Positions 1 to 8,766 of a stretch of DNA of 64,000 nucleotides are shown piece by piece. Numbering within the stretch: the first letter of the stretch is position 1; each line of letters begins with the position of its first letter. The stretch is from Anaerocolumna xylanovorans DSM 12503 (GTDB lineage: Bacteria; Bacillota; Clostridia; Lachnospirales; Lachnospiraceae), in the NCBI RefSeq assembly GCF_900143645.1, contig NZ_FRFD01000007.1:62001-126000 (forward strand), written 5' to 3'. The notes under the pieces are model-generated. The model was not told the origin of the DNA. It made no database searches and saw only the letters and a list, made by a program, of their open reading frames with translations. Position numbers and translations under genes: made by a program.

Positions 1-331
1 ACAATTCCTGAATTCCTGAACCACCAGAAATAAACATCAGGTTTTCAGGTCCCTTTGTGATAATTTCCTGTAAGCCTTTACTGCCATATATGATATCTGC
101 CAAATTGTATTTGGGTCTGATACCAAGCATAACTTCTACATTGGCCAAACCGAAATCAGCATCGAGTATTATTACCCTTTTACCCATTCTGCACAACTGA
201 ATTCCTAAGTTCACAGAAAGATTTGATTTGCCGACTCCGCCTTTTCCGCTTGTTACGGTTACAACTCTGGCAAGTTTGTCAGGCATATTTTGTCTTTTTA
301 TAATGTTGCGAAGCTGTTCTGCCTGATCCAT
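1..331 (-). CDS. flhG: FlhG (YlxH) MinD-type ATPase, N-terminal part only
   Basis: About 110 N-terminal codons are present; the gene runs off the left edge of the window. The deviant Walker A motif GKGGVGKS lies at residues 29-36 and a LDADFGLANVEVMLG stretch follows at about residues 54-68, both typical of the ParA/MinD family. In the family, FlhG works against the GTPase FlhF to set the number and place of flagella. The ATG overlaps the flhF stop as TGATG, which suggests translational coupling. The position directly after flhF separates it from a division-site MinD. Since the C-terminus is not visible, only the family and the context can be judged. Confidence 0.9.
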   Translation of the reverse strand, partial: MDQAEQLRNIIKRQNMPDKLARVVTVTSGKGGVGKSNLSVNLGIQLCRMGKRVIILDADFGLANVEVMLGIRPKYNLADIIYGSKGLQEIITKGPENLMFISGGSGIQEL

Positions 332-1554
332 CAATCAAACCCTCCTAATAATTTCTTGGCTGTTTCCTGTGTATCAAGCTTCCCTATGTCATCCGGTACA
401 TTCTGCCCGCAGGTTGCATAAGATAGCTCTGCATTTGTTAGCATCTTTATATTAAAAATATTTCCTACTGAAATGGTTTCATCTAATTTGGTAAATATGA
501 TACGGTAATTTGTAATTTCAGAATAATTTTCAGTGATTCGAATTAAGTCTTTATATTTTGTAGTAGCACTTAATACAAGATATATTTCCTTTTCATCCTC
601 TTCAACTGTTCCAAGAAGCCTTAAGATGTCGTCCCTTTGCTCCCTGTTCTTATGGGAACGTCCGGCAGTGTCTACAAGAATAATATCATAATCCGATAAC
701 TCTTCCTTTGCCTGTGCCATTTCGTCTTCCGTATAAATTACTTTCATAGGAATACCAAGGATATTGGCATAAGTTCTAAGCTGTTCAACAGCAGCAATTC
801 GGTAAGTATCGGATGTCAGCATAGCAACCTTTAACTTTTTATTTAATTTCAGGTCTGAAGCTATTTTAGCGATGGTTGTAGTCTTCCCCACACCGGTAGG
901 TCCGATAAAGAAAATGAATTTGCATTTATTTTCAACTACTTCAATTATTTTTGGCTGTCCCAGCTTCAAAATAATCTTCTGATACACGTGGGATAGAATG
1001 TTGTCGATTGTGATATCTTTGGTCAGCTTGCTTTCAATCTCCCGGACTAATTGCGTAACATATTTCTCATCCACTTCATTTCGAAGCAGCTGGTCATATA
1101 CCAGTTTAATACAGGCTTCTCTTTTTTGCTCCTCCGGATCTTTCTGCTTTACCACCTCTTCTGCCTTTTTTGTTTCCTGATGCTCTAAAAGCTGTTTCTC
1201 AAGCAGTTCCTGAAGACTGTTAAGTTTCTTTTCAATAGCAGAAGCCTCCTCTTTGGCATTATAAGGCTCTTTTGCTCTGCTGCTAGACATCCCCCCCTCA
1301 CCATAACCTGATGGGGTATTCGTAAAAAAGGATGGTTTTGACTTCGGCACTTCCGCTTCTTTCTTCCCTCCGGATAAAACGCCCGTATCGTCTACAGCAG
1401 CTGTTATTTCAACAGTAGGTTTTCGAAAAAGCCGGTAAACACCCTTTGGTGAAATTGTCTTAATATTCATTACAATGGCATCTTTGCCCAGCTCATCCTT
1501 TGCCAAAAGAATTGCTTCTGTTTCTGTATTTGCCTGATATTTTTTAATTATCAC
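331..1554 (-). CDS. flhF: FlhF, SRP-type GTPase for flagellar placement
   Basis: 407 residues. The N-terminus MIIKKYQANTETEAILLAK is the usual FlhF start, followed by a variable, charged, coiled-coil-like linker (about 80-150) and the NG GTPase domain with P-loop GPTGVGKTTT at about 218-227 and G3 motif DTAGRSH at about 296-302. FlhF is a relative of Ffh and FtsY that acts at the membrane to position or count flagella together with FlhG. The start codon is GTG and shares its G with the TAG stop of flhA (TAGTG), so translation is probably coupled. A GGTAGGGATGG ribosome site lies inside the flhA end. Confidence 0.95.
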   Translation of the reverse strand: MIIKKYQANTETEAILLAKDELGKDAIVMNIKTISPKGVYRLFRKPTVEITAAVDDTGVLSGGKKEAEVPKSKPSFFTNTPSGYGEGGMSSSRAKEPYNAKEEASAIEKKLNSLQELLEKQLLEHQETKKAEEVVKQKDPEEQKREACIKLVYDQLLRNEVDEKYVTQLVREIESKLTKDITIDNILSHVYQKIILKLGQPKIIEVVENKCKFIFFIGPTGVGKTTTIAKIASDLKLNKKLKVAMLTSDTYRIAAVEQLRTYANILGIPMKVIYTEDEMAQAKEELSDYDIILVDTAGRSHKNREQRDDILRLLGTVEEDEKEIYLVLSATTKYKDLIRITENYSEITNYRIIFTKLDETISVGNIFNIKMLTNAELSYATCGQNVPDDIGKLDTQETAKKLLGGFD

Positions 1555-3593
1555 TATACCGTCACCATCCCTACCGATTGTAATTCTACATTGGATTCAA
1601 TCTCGTTATAGGATATTACGATTAAATCCTTAAAGTAATCCTGCGTAAGCTTCTTAAAATACATTCTGACAATGGGAGAAGTTATAACAATAGGATTCCT
1701 TCCTATGTTCTCCAACTTTTGGATTTCTTCCTCCACAGAATTCATGATACTCTTGGTTTTTTCCGGATCTAATGTTAGATATGCTCCCTGCTCTGTCTGC
1801 TTTACGCTGTTCATGATATCTTGCTCCACCTTCGGATCCAGCGTTACTACATTTGTAACCTCCGCTGCAGGGAAATATTTATTGCTGATAGCTCTCTTAA
1901 GGCTCTGGCGTACATATTCCGTAAGTACATCCGTATCTCTTGTTGTGGCTGCATAATCTGCAAGGGTTTCAAAAATAGTTACCAGATCTCTGATGGATAT
2001 TCCTTCTTTTAAGAGGTTCTGTAATACCTTCTGAATCTCACCTACGCTTAACAGTTTAGGAACAAGTTCCTGAATAAGGGTTGCATTTGCCTCCTGAATA
2101 TTGTTGATAAGGTTTTGTACATCCTGTCTTGTAAGCAATTCATAGATGTGGCTTCTGATAACCTCTGTCAGATGTGTTGCAATGATTGACGGAGGATCTA
2201 CTACGGTATACCCTAAGGACTCTGCTCTTTCTCTCTGACTCTCTGTTATCCAGATAGCCGGTAAATGGAAGGAGGGTTCAAAGGTTGGAATACCGGTAAT
2301 TTCTTCTTCCACATACCCCGGATTCATTGCCATATAATGATCAAACAGGATTTCTCCTTCACTGATAGGCACTCCTTTTATCTTGATCAGATATTGATTG
2401 GGATTCAACTGGATATTATCCCTTAAGCGGATAATGGGTACCACACAGCCTAATTCCAGAGCTATCTGCCTTCTGATCAGAACAACCCTGTCAAGCAAAT
2501 CGCCTCCCTGATTGACATCGGCAAGGGGAATAATACCATAACCAAATTCCAGTTCTATCGAGTCCACCTGCAAGAGAGATACCACATTTTCCGGTTTACG
2601 TATCTCATCCCCACTGTTTTCTTCCATTGAAGCAGCACTTTCAATATCCTCTACTTCTATTCGGCCTGCTATGCTTCTGCCGCAAATAATGAAAACAACA
2701 CCATATGCACAGAATACAAGATCAGGAAGAGGTGTTACGATTCCTAAAAACATCAGCGCTCCGCCGACAATATAGAGAACCTTAGGGATGGAGAAAAGCT
2801 GCTTAAGTAATGTATCGCCTATATCCGCATCCTTCGTTGCCTTTGTTACCACAATACCGGTAGATAAGGATATCAAAAGTGAGGGTATCTGACTGACAAG
2901 CCCTTCACCAATAGTAAGTATGGTATATTGATCAAAAGCATCATTCATGGATAAGCCGCCGCGTAATGCTCCGATAGCGATACCGCCGACGAAATTGATT
3001 ATTACAATAATAAGTCCTGCAATGGCATCACCCTTTACGTATTTGGTGGCACCATCCATGGCTCCGAAAAAGGTGGCTTCCTGCTGGATCTTTTCACGCC
3101 TTTCCTTCGCCTGGATATCATTGATGGCCCCGGTATTTAAATCCGCATCTATCGCCATCTGCTTACCGGGCATGGCATCCAGTGTAAATCTTGCCGTTAC
3201 TTCTGCCACACGTTCCGAGCCCTTATTAATAACAATAAACTGAACCAGAATCAGGATTACAAATACAATAATACCAATAATGGCATCACCGCCGCCGACG
3301 AAACCACCAAAAGTCTGGATTACCTCGCCTGCAAATCCATCTCTTAAAATCAGCCTCATGGCAGATACATTAAGAGATATTCGAAATACGGTTGTAAATA
3401 ACAGAATAGTAGGGAAAGCGGAAAGACTTAATGCTTCCTTCGAAAACAAGGCATTGAATAGGACAATCAATGCTATGGATATATTTAGCGCTAATAGAAC
3501 ATCCAATAATATACTAGGTATGGGTACAATCAGAAATATAATTGCTGCCAGTAAATAAAGTCCCACAGCCATGTCCGTTTTTTTCATCAGCAA
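1554..3593 (-). CDS. flhA: FlhA, flagellar type III export gate protein
   Basis: 679 residues, the normal FlhA length. The N-terminal half holds about eight membrane segments, with the conserved FHIPEP-region equivalent after the first ones (SAFPTILLFTTVFRISLNV at about 57-75) and the cytoplasmic loop VTARFTLDAMPGKQMAID at about 132-149. The C-terminal half is the soluble ring domain that binds chaperone-substrate complexes. FlhA forms the nonameric export gate and ion channel of the flagellar secretion system. It lies 22 bp after flhB and its stop overlaps the flhF start. Nothing in it departs from the family. Confidence 0.97.
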   Translation of the reverse strand: MLMKKTDMAVGLYLLAAIIFLIVPIPSILLDVLLALNISIALIVLFNALFSKEALSLSAFPTILLFTTVFRISLNVSAMRLILRDGFAGEVIQTFGGFVGGGDAIIGIIVFVILILVQFIVINKGSERVAEVTARFTLDAMPGKQMAIDADLNTGAINDIQAKERREKIQQEATFFGAMDGATKYVKGDAIAGLIIVIINFVGGIAIGALRGGLSMNDAFDQYTILTIGEGLVSQIPSLLISLSTGIVVTKATKDADIGDTLLKQLFSIPKVLYIVGGALMFLGIVTPLPDLVFCAYGVVFIICGRSIAGRIEVEDIESAASMEENSGDEIRKPENVVSLLQVDSIELEFGYGIIPLADVNQGGDLLDRVVLIRRQIALELGCVVPIIRLRDNIQLNPNQYLIKIKGVPISEGEILFDHYMAMNPGYVEEEITGIPTFEPSFHLPAIWITESQRERAESLGYTVVDPPSIIATHLTEVIRSHIYELLTRQDVQNLINNIQEANATLIQELVPKLLSVGEIQKVLQNLLKEGISIRDLVTIFETLADYAATTRDTDVLTEYVRQSLKRAISNKYFPAAEVTNVVTLDPKVEQDIMNSVKQTEQGAYLTLDPEKTKSIMNSVEEEIQKLENIGRNPIVITSPIVRMYFKKLTQDYFKDLIVISYNEIESNVELQSVGMVTV

Positions 3594-3615
3594 TGCCCCC
3601 TGAATTTATAAGTAA

Positions 3616-4722
3616 TCATGTCTTATTTTTTAAATTATAAACATAGGCTAAAACTTCCGCAGTCATCTGATAAAGCTCCGGCGGAATTTCATTGCCAACA
3701 TCAACATTATAGTAAAGCATTCTGGCGAGAGGTTTATTCTCTACAATTTCAATTTTATTTTCCTTCGCCACTTCTTTTATTTTCTGTGCCAGATAATCCG
3801 CACCTTTCGCAATGAGCATCGGTGCGTCACTGCTATCCTTATCATACTTGATTGCCGCAGCAAAGTGAGTAGGGTTGGTAATAACCACATCTGCTGTGGG
3901 AAGCATCTGCATCATCCTTCTTTGGGATACCTCCCTCATCTTTGACTTGATTCTTCCCTTGATCTGAGGATCACCTTCTGACTGCTTGTATTCGTCCTTT
4001 ACTTCCTGCTTTGACATCCTCATATCTTTCTTAAACTTTAACTTCTGATAGATATAATCTGCCATACCAATGATAAGAAAAACAACGCTTATATTCAGGC
4101 CTAATTTTATTACGATATTTCCAATGAATTCAATAGCCTGAATCAGTTCCATATCATAAAGCCTTTGTAGTCCGGCTCCATAATCAATTAATGTGTTGTA
4201 AGCAATATATATAATGGCGATTATTTTAAGGGCCTCTTTTAATGTGTCCACCAATTTATCTTTTGAAAATATCTTCTTAAATCCCTTAATTGGATTAAAT
4301 TTATCAAATTTAGGCTTCAATGGTTTTGTTGTTAATTTCCATTTCACCTGGAATACGTTAATAATGATTACAACGACTACCGCAATCGAAAATATCGGTA
4401 TCAAAATCCGAATAATACTGTAAATGCATTCTTTTAAAAGTGCTGTTGCAACAGCAACACTAAAATCATCCTCCGCTATCTTCTCTATATTACCATAAAA
4501 CTCATAGAAGGACTCGATAAACTGATAACCGATCCTGGAGGCAAATACCTTTAAGGTAACAAATAAAGCAATCAGTGCTGAAGCAGTTATTAAGTCCGTA
4601 CTTCTTGCAACCTGTCCTTCATCTCTGGCATCGTTTAATTTCTTGGGGGTCGGGTCTTCTGTTTTTTCACCGCCGCCTCCGTCTGCAAAAAATTGCAGAT
4701 TATAAACCAATAACTTTCCCAT
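3616..4722 (-). CDS. flhB: FlhB, export switch protein with NPTH autocleavage site
   Basis: 368 residues: short N-terminal arm, the family start GEKTEDPTPKKLNDARDEGQ at about 18-37, four membrane segments, and a cytoplasmic domain with the self-cleaving NPTH motif (VVITNPTHFAAAIKYD, about 270-285). Cleavage between Asn and Pro switches export from rod/hook to filament substrates. The ATG has an AAGGGGA ribosome site 8 bases upstream, so the unusual hydrophobic arm before the GGGGEKTEDP segment (MGKLLVYNLQFFAD) seems to be translated. FlhB is separate from FliR here, unlike in some clostridia where the two are fused. Confidence 0.97.
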   Translation of the reverse strand: MGKLLVYNLQFFADGGGGEKTEDPTPKKLNDARDEGQVARSTDLITASALIALFVTLKVFASRIGYQFIESFYEFYGNIEKIAEDDFSVAVATALLKECIYSIIRILIPIFSIAVVVVIIINVFQVKWKLTTKPLKPKFDKFNPIKGFKKIFSKDKLVDTLKEALKIIAIIYIAYNTLIDYGAGLQRLYDMELIQAIEFIGNIVIKLGLNISVVFLIIGMADYIYQKLKFKKDMRMSKQEVKDEYKQSEGDPQIKGRIKSKMREVSQRRMMQMLPTADVVITNPTHFAAAIKYDKDSSDAPMLIAKGADYLAQKIKEVAKENKIEIVENKPLARMLYYNVDVGNEIPPELYQMTAEVLAYVYNLKNKT

Positions 4723-4744
4723 TCCAAAGTCCCCTTACGGATAA

Positions 4745-5509
4745 CTATTTTAATACCTGAACGGCTGCTTTCATCATACCAATCATTTCATTAAAAATAA
4801 ACCCGGATACGGTTGGTAAAAACTTAACCAGTATAAACAGCATCAGTAAACCGGTCATTATTTTCAGCTGAAAGCCAATAACAAACATATTCATCTGGGG
4901 AGCTACTTTCGCAAGTATTGCAAGTATGGTATTTATAATCAGCATAGCCGCAAAAACAGGCAGTACTATGCGAAAGCCAATTATAAAATAATTTTTAATG
5001 AAGTCTGCCATCAGCAGATATATATTGGCGTCTATATGAGCCTCTCCCACCGGAATTACTTTAAAGGTATCCGCAAATGCCTTGATAATATAAAGATGCA
5101 TATCTGTTACCATTAGCATAAGCATAACCGCATAGGAATATAGATTACTGGTTATGGTAGTTTGAATATTTGCAACCGGGTCAAGTTCATTTACCATGGA
5201 AAATCCTATTTCCATGTCCATTAACTGTCCCGCAAAGTTCAGGATATAGTAACTCACATTGGTAAAAAAGCCTATGATAAGGCCAGTTAATGCTTCCTTC
5301 AAAATCAAAGTAGCATACTCTATCACTGTACTGTATTGTATGTCAACCGTCGTTATTTGGAAAAGCACCAGTGCAAACATAAGGGAAAAGCCTGCTTTTA
5401 CTCTCCCGGGAACATTGGGAATACTAAAAAAGGGAGCCACAAAAACAAAGGCCGATATCCTCACAAGAATTAGCATAAAGCTATCAAATCCATTAATTGT
5501 AAAGGTCAT
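4745..5509 (-). CDS. fliR: FliR, flagellar export apparatus membrane protein
   Basis: 254 residues, almost wholly hydrophobic with about six membrane segments. Family signatures are RISAFVFVAPFFSIPNVPGRVKAGFS near the N-terminus (residues 12-37) and a QLMDMEIGFSMVNELDP stretch at about residues 95-111. FliR is one of the core subunits of the FliP-FliQ-FliR export gate. Its ATG overlaps the fliQ TGA by 4 bases (ATGA), and flhB follows 22 bp later, matching the fliPQR-flhB order of Firmicute fla/che operons. Confidence 0.96.
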   Translation of the reverse strand: MTFTINGFDSFMLILVRISAFVFVAPFFSIPNVPGRVKAGFSLMFALVLFQITTVDIQYSTVIEYATLILKEALTGLIIGFFTNVSYYILNFAGQLMDMEIGFSMVNELDPVANIQTTITSNLYSYAVMLMLMVTDMHLYIIKAFADTFKVIPVGEAHIDANIYLLMADFIKNYFIIGFRIVLPVFAAMLIINTILAILAKVAPQMNMFVIGFQLKIMTGLLMLFILVKFLPTVSGFIFNEMIGMMKAAVQVLK

Positions 5510-5781
5510 ACGCTTTTAATGTAATATGGGAGATTATTGATAAGCTCCACAAAAAAGTCTCTGGTCTCCGACATTATCCAGCCTCCAAAAAGCATAATAA
5601 TCAAAAAAATGGCTATAAACTTCGGAACAAATGTGAGGGTTTGCTCCTGAATAGAAGTTATAGTCTGCAGGATACTTATTATAAGACCTACTATAAGCGA
5701 TACCAAAAGCATGGGAGCCGAAACTTTTATAATTATCCAAAGTGCTTCTCTGATAATATCAATTACAACATCTTCATTCAT
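5506..5781 (-). CDS. fliQ: FliQ, flagellar export gate subunit
   Basis: 91 residues, close to the usual 89. Two membrane segments with the family motifs PMLLVSLIVGLIISILQ (about 21-37) and TSIQEQTLTFVPK (about 41-53). FliQ wraps around the FliP/FliR core of the flagellar type III export gate. The gene lies 14 bp after fliP and overlaps fliR by 4 bases. A second reading frame in this stretch is a shadow. Confidence 0.97.
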   Translation of the reverse strand: MNEDVVIDIIREALWIIIKVSAPMLLVSLIVGLIISILQTITSIQEQTLTFVPKFIAIFLIIMLFGGWIMSETRDFFVELINNLPYYIKSV

Positions 5782-5795
5782 ACTCTACCATCTTT

Positions 5796-6671
5796 CTAGG
5801 TGTAAAAGGTCTTAACCAGTACTCCTATAACAAGATTCCATCCGTCTGCCAATATGAACAGCAGAATTTTAAACGGCATGGATATCGTTGTTGGCGGAAG
5901 CATCATCATACCCATTGACATGAGGGTAGATGCAACTACCATATCAATAATTATAAAGGGTATATATATAACAAAGCCAATAATAAATGCAGTGCGTAAT
6001 TCACTGATTATAAAGGAAGGTATAATTACTGTAATCGGTATATCATTAAGGTTATCAACCTTACCAATCTCTGCAATGTCCATAAACAGCTTAAGATCCT
6101 GTGCCTTTACTTCCTTTAGCATAAACTGACGCAAAGGCTTAATACCTGCATCAAACGCTTCCTGCTGTGTAATCTCTCCATTTGATAATGGCTTAATGGC
6201 ATCATTATTAACCTGTGTAAATACCGGGGACATGATAAAAAATGTCAGGAATAAAGCTAATCCGATAAGTACCTGATTTGGTGGAGTTGTCTGCGTTCCT
6301 AATGCAGACCTCACAAAATGCAGCACAATAATAATCCTGGTAAATGACGTTACCATAATTAAAATTGAAGGTGCAAGAGAAATCAGCGTAATCACTAACA
6401 TAATCTGTAGTGTGGAGGTTATACCTCCGCCGTTAGGATCTGTATCCATATTAAATTTAAACGGCCCAATCTGGCCGCTTAAATTATTTCCCGTCTCTGC
6501 GCTGTTATCCTGCTGTGACTGGTTATCGTTATCTGCGCCTGTCACGGCTGTTTCACTCGTTTGTGATGCGTACACAAAAACAGTTGTTTTATTGGTCAAT
6601 ATACCGGTAATGAATAAAATACAGATAATACATACCAGTTTTTTTAATGTCTTTTTATTCTTACTCTCCAT
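5796..6671 (-). CDS. fliP: FliP, flagellar export gate protein with signal peptide
   Basis: 291 residues. It starts with a basic, hydrophobic signal sequence (residues about 1-36), followed by a polar Asn/Gln/Ser-rich segment, then the conserved FliP core: SLAPSILIMVTSFTRIIIVL (about 97-116), the MSPVFTQVNNDAIKPL region and TVIIPSFIISELRTAFIIGF near residue 213. FliP forms the pentameric core of the export pore. The signal peptide and the polar insert are common in FliP proteins. It lies 11 bp after fliO and 14 bp before fliQ. Confidence 0.97.
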   Translation of the reverse strand: MESKNKKTLKKLVCIICILFITGILTNKTTVFVYASQTSETAVTGADNDNQSQQDNSAETGNNLSGQIGPFKFNMDTDPNGGGITSTLQIMLVITLISLAPSILIMVTSFTRIIIVLHFVRSALGTQTTPPNQVLIGLALFLTFFIMSPVFTQVNNDAIKPLSNGEITQQEAFDAGIKPLRQFMLKEVKAQDLKLFMDIAEIGKVDNLNDIPITVIIPSFIISELRTAFIIGFVIYIPFIIIDMVVASTLMSMGMMMLPPTTISMPFKILLFILADGWNLVIGVLVKTFYT

Positions 6672-6682
6672 GCATACTAACC

Positions 6683-7120
6683 TTAGTGAGGATTTGTTTT
6701 GTCTGCGTTGTCATGTTCATCCGACTGCTCTGCAAACAAATCACCACTATTATCTTCTTTCTCAATTTGTTTCTTAAAAGCCTTCAAAATATCCTGAAAG
6801 TTATTATTTTGCTTGGTACTTCTGTCCTTTACCGTGATTTCATCTTCCTTCAGCTCGGTAAGAAGCCTTATGTCATCTTTCCCCACCGCTATGACAAAAT
6901 ATCTGGTACCCACCTTTATTATCTGCAGATATTTATTCTGCATGAGTTTATAGGTATCAATAACCTTAAAATTACTGTCCTTTAAGGTTCCCATTTTAAC
7001 ACCGCCCACAAACTTGGTGGTCAGATACGTTATAACCAGTACCACAACGAAAAGAAGGATGACACCAAGAAGCTGCAGGAAATTATCTACTCCTGACAAC
7101 CCCGATACAAAAATATTCAT
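6683..7120 (-). CDS. fliO: FliO, flagellar export gate assembly protein
   Basis: 145 residues. One membrane segment (about residues 14-35, LLGVILLFVVVLVITYL) is followed by a small cytoplasmic domain with the family pattern VIDTYKLMQNKYLQIIKVGTRYFVIAV at 53-79, and a charged, disordered tail. FliO helps assemble the FliP ring. Sequence similarity in this family is weak, so position (cheY-fliO-fliP) carries much of the weight. The start ATG overlaps the cheY TAA (TAATG). Confidence 0.9.
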   Translation of the reverse strand: MNIFVSGLSGVDNFLQLLGVILLFVVVLVITYLTTKFVGGVKMGTLKDSNFKVIDTYKLMQNKYLQIIKVGTRYFVIAVGKDDIRLLTELKEDEITVKDRSTKQNNNFQDILKAFKKQIEKEDNSGDLFAEQSDEHDNADKTNPH

Positions 7121-7482
7121 TAGCCCACAGCCTTCTTAACAGCTTCCAATACCCTGTCCGCCTGAAAAGGTTTTACAATAAAATCCTTTGCTCCAGACTG
7201 GATGGATTCAATAACCATGGCCTGTTGCCCCATGGCAGAACACATTATAATATTAGCAGAAGGATCTGCTGACTTGATTTTCTTTAAGGCCTGGATACCA
7301 TCCATTTCCGGCATAGTAATATCCATCATTACCAGATCAGGCTTCGTCTCATTGTATTTTTCAATAGCTTTTGCTCCATTTTCAGCTTCTCCTACAATCG
7401 TATAACCATTTTTACTCAAAATGTCCTTAATCATCATTCTCATAAAAGCAGCATCGTCACAAATTAAAATACTTTTACCCAT
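7120..7482 (-). CDS. cheY: CheY, chemotaxis response regulator
   Basis: 120 residues, a single receiver domain with no output domain. The acidic pair is at DD 9-10, the phosphoacceptor Asp in MMDITMPEMDG (near 54), the conserved Thr/Ser position in CSAMGQQ (about 81-87) and Lys in VKPFQ (about 103). Phosphorylated CheY binds the FliM and FliY N-termini at the switch. It is the only chemotaxis gene of the window; no cheA, cheW, cheB or cheR is seen. A 146 bp gap separates it from fliY, one of the longest within this operon. Confidence 0.96.
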   Translation of the reverse strand: MGKSILICDDAAFMRMMIKDILSKNGYTIVGEAENGAKAIEKYNETKPDLVMMDITMPEMDGIQALKKIKSADPSANIIMCSAMGQQAMVIESIQSGAKDFIVKPFQADRVLEAVKKAVG

Positions 7483-7628
7483 TTTTATTCTCCTATCATG
7501 TGTTGTATTTTATAATTAATAATATCACTATTCACCCTTAAATTAAAACCCTCTTAGAATCAATTATTATGATTATTTTCATGCATGAATGATTTGCATC
7601 ACATGATTCATGGTTACACTTACAACTG
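7483..7628 (-). other. fliY-cheY intergenic region with nested palindromes
   Basis: 146 bp without a gene inside an otherwise tight operon. It is very AT rich and holds an inverted repeat (CATGAAT ... ATTCATG, about 7583-7611) next to repeated ATCAT/ATGCA words, but no T-tract that would make it a terminator. A TAAAAT hexamer about 20 bases before the cheY ribosome site could be a weak -10, without a good -35. The function is unknown; an RNA processing site or an internal promoter are both possible. Confidence 0.35.
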
Positions 7629-8762
7629 CTACTTAATAATTTCGGTTACTCTTATGCCAAAGGATTCTTCGATTACTACTACTTCTCCCTTTGCAACAAA
7701 CTTACCGTTTACAAGAACATCTATCGGTTCTCCTGCCAGTTTATTAAGCTCAATGATTGTACCCGGTGTAAAATCCAATATTTCTTTTATGGATTTATTT
7801 GTCCGACCAAGTTCTACTGTAACTTCCAAAGGAACATCCATGATCAGGTTTATGTTCTCAGGCTGGGGTGTCACCTGCTGTGGAACCGTAAAGTTCTGGA
7901 ACTGCGCCGGTGATATATTAATATCCGGTGCAACATAAGGCATTTGGTATCCTGGCGCCTGCATCTGCGGGTATGGCATTTGCGGATATGGCATCTGTAC
8001 TTGTGGAGCCGGTTGAACAGGTATTTCAGCTGCTTTAGGCTGCTGCTGTGGTTTCTGAACTTTCTCCGGTTCTACTTTTACCTCTTCCTTGACAAAATTA
8101 CTGTAAAGTTCTCTTGCCAGCTCAAAGGGATATAATTGCATTAATTCACTGTCGACCAATGTTCCTATCTCCATTTTGAAAGAAACCTTGACAAATTTGC
8201 CTTTTAAGAAAGGTGCTATGTCAGAACCATCTATTGCCTCATTCATATCCACCAATGTTGAAATCGGAGGACTGATATCAACTCTCTTCTCAAGCATTGC
8301 TGAAATAGAAGTTGAAGCCGAACCCATCATCTGATTCATTGCTTCACTGATAGCACTTAAATGAAGCTCAGTTAATTCACCGGTTATATTTGTGCCGTCA
8401 CCACCCATCATTAAATCTGTTATAATCTTTACGTCAGATTCTTTCAATATCAGGATATTGTTACCGTCTAAACCATCCTTATAATAGATTTGTATAAAAA
8501 CACACGGTCTGTCATACGATTCTGTCAGATCATTCCATGTTGCATAGGAAACGACCGGAGTGGTTATGACAACCTTTTGATTAACCAAAGATGAAAGGGT
8601 AGTGGCTGCTGTCCCCATGCTGATATTGGAGACTTCACCAATCGCATCTTTTTCAGCATCTGACAGTGTTTCTGAACTATTGTCAATTCCCGCACTGCCC
8701 ACATCTGCATTCATCCCACTTAGAAGCGCGTTAATCTCCTCTTGAGATAACATACCATCCAT
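7629..8762 (-). CDS. fliY: FliY, switch protein with CheC-type phosphatase and FliN domains
   Basis: 377 residues in three parts. The N-terminus MDGMLSQEEINALLSGM is a CheY-P binding peptide like that of FliM. The CheC/CheX-like middle has two phosphatase signatures (GEVSNISMGTAATTL near 43 and SEAMNQMMGSAST near 140). After a Pro/Gln/Met-rich linker (about 232-282, with MPYPQ repeats) comes a FliN/SpoA domain ending VRVTEIIK-like (VEVTVELGRTNKSIKEIL at about 305-322). In B. subtilis FliY replaces FliN in the C-ring and removes phosphate from CheY-P. Four bases separate it from fliM. Confidence 0.96.
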   Translation of the reverse strand: MDGMLSQEEINALLSGMNADVGSAGIDNSSETLSDAEKDAIGEVSNISMGTAATTLSSLVNQKVVITTPVVSYATWNDLTESYDRPCVFIQIYYKDGLDGNNILILKESDVKIITDLMMGGDGTNITGELTELHLSAISEAMNQMMGSASTSISAMLEKRVDISPPISTLVDMNEAIDGSDIAPFLKGKFVKVSFKMEIGTLVDSELMQLYPFELARELYSNFVKEEVKVEPEKVQKPQQQPKAAEIPVQPAPQVQMPYPQMPYPQMQAPGYQMPYVAPDINISPAQFQNFTVPQQVTPQPENINLIMDVPLEVTVELGRTNKSIKEILDFTPGTIIELNKLAGEPIDVLVNGKFVAKGEVVVIEESFGIRVTEIIK

Positions 8763-8766
8763 ATTA

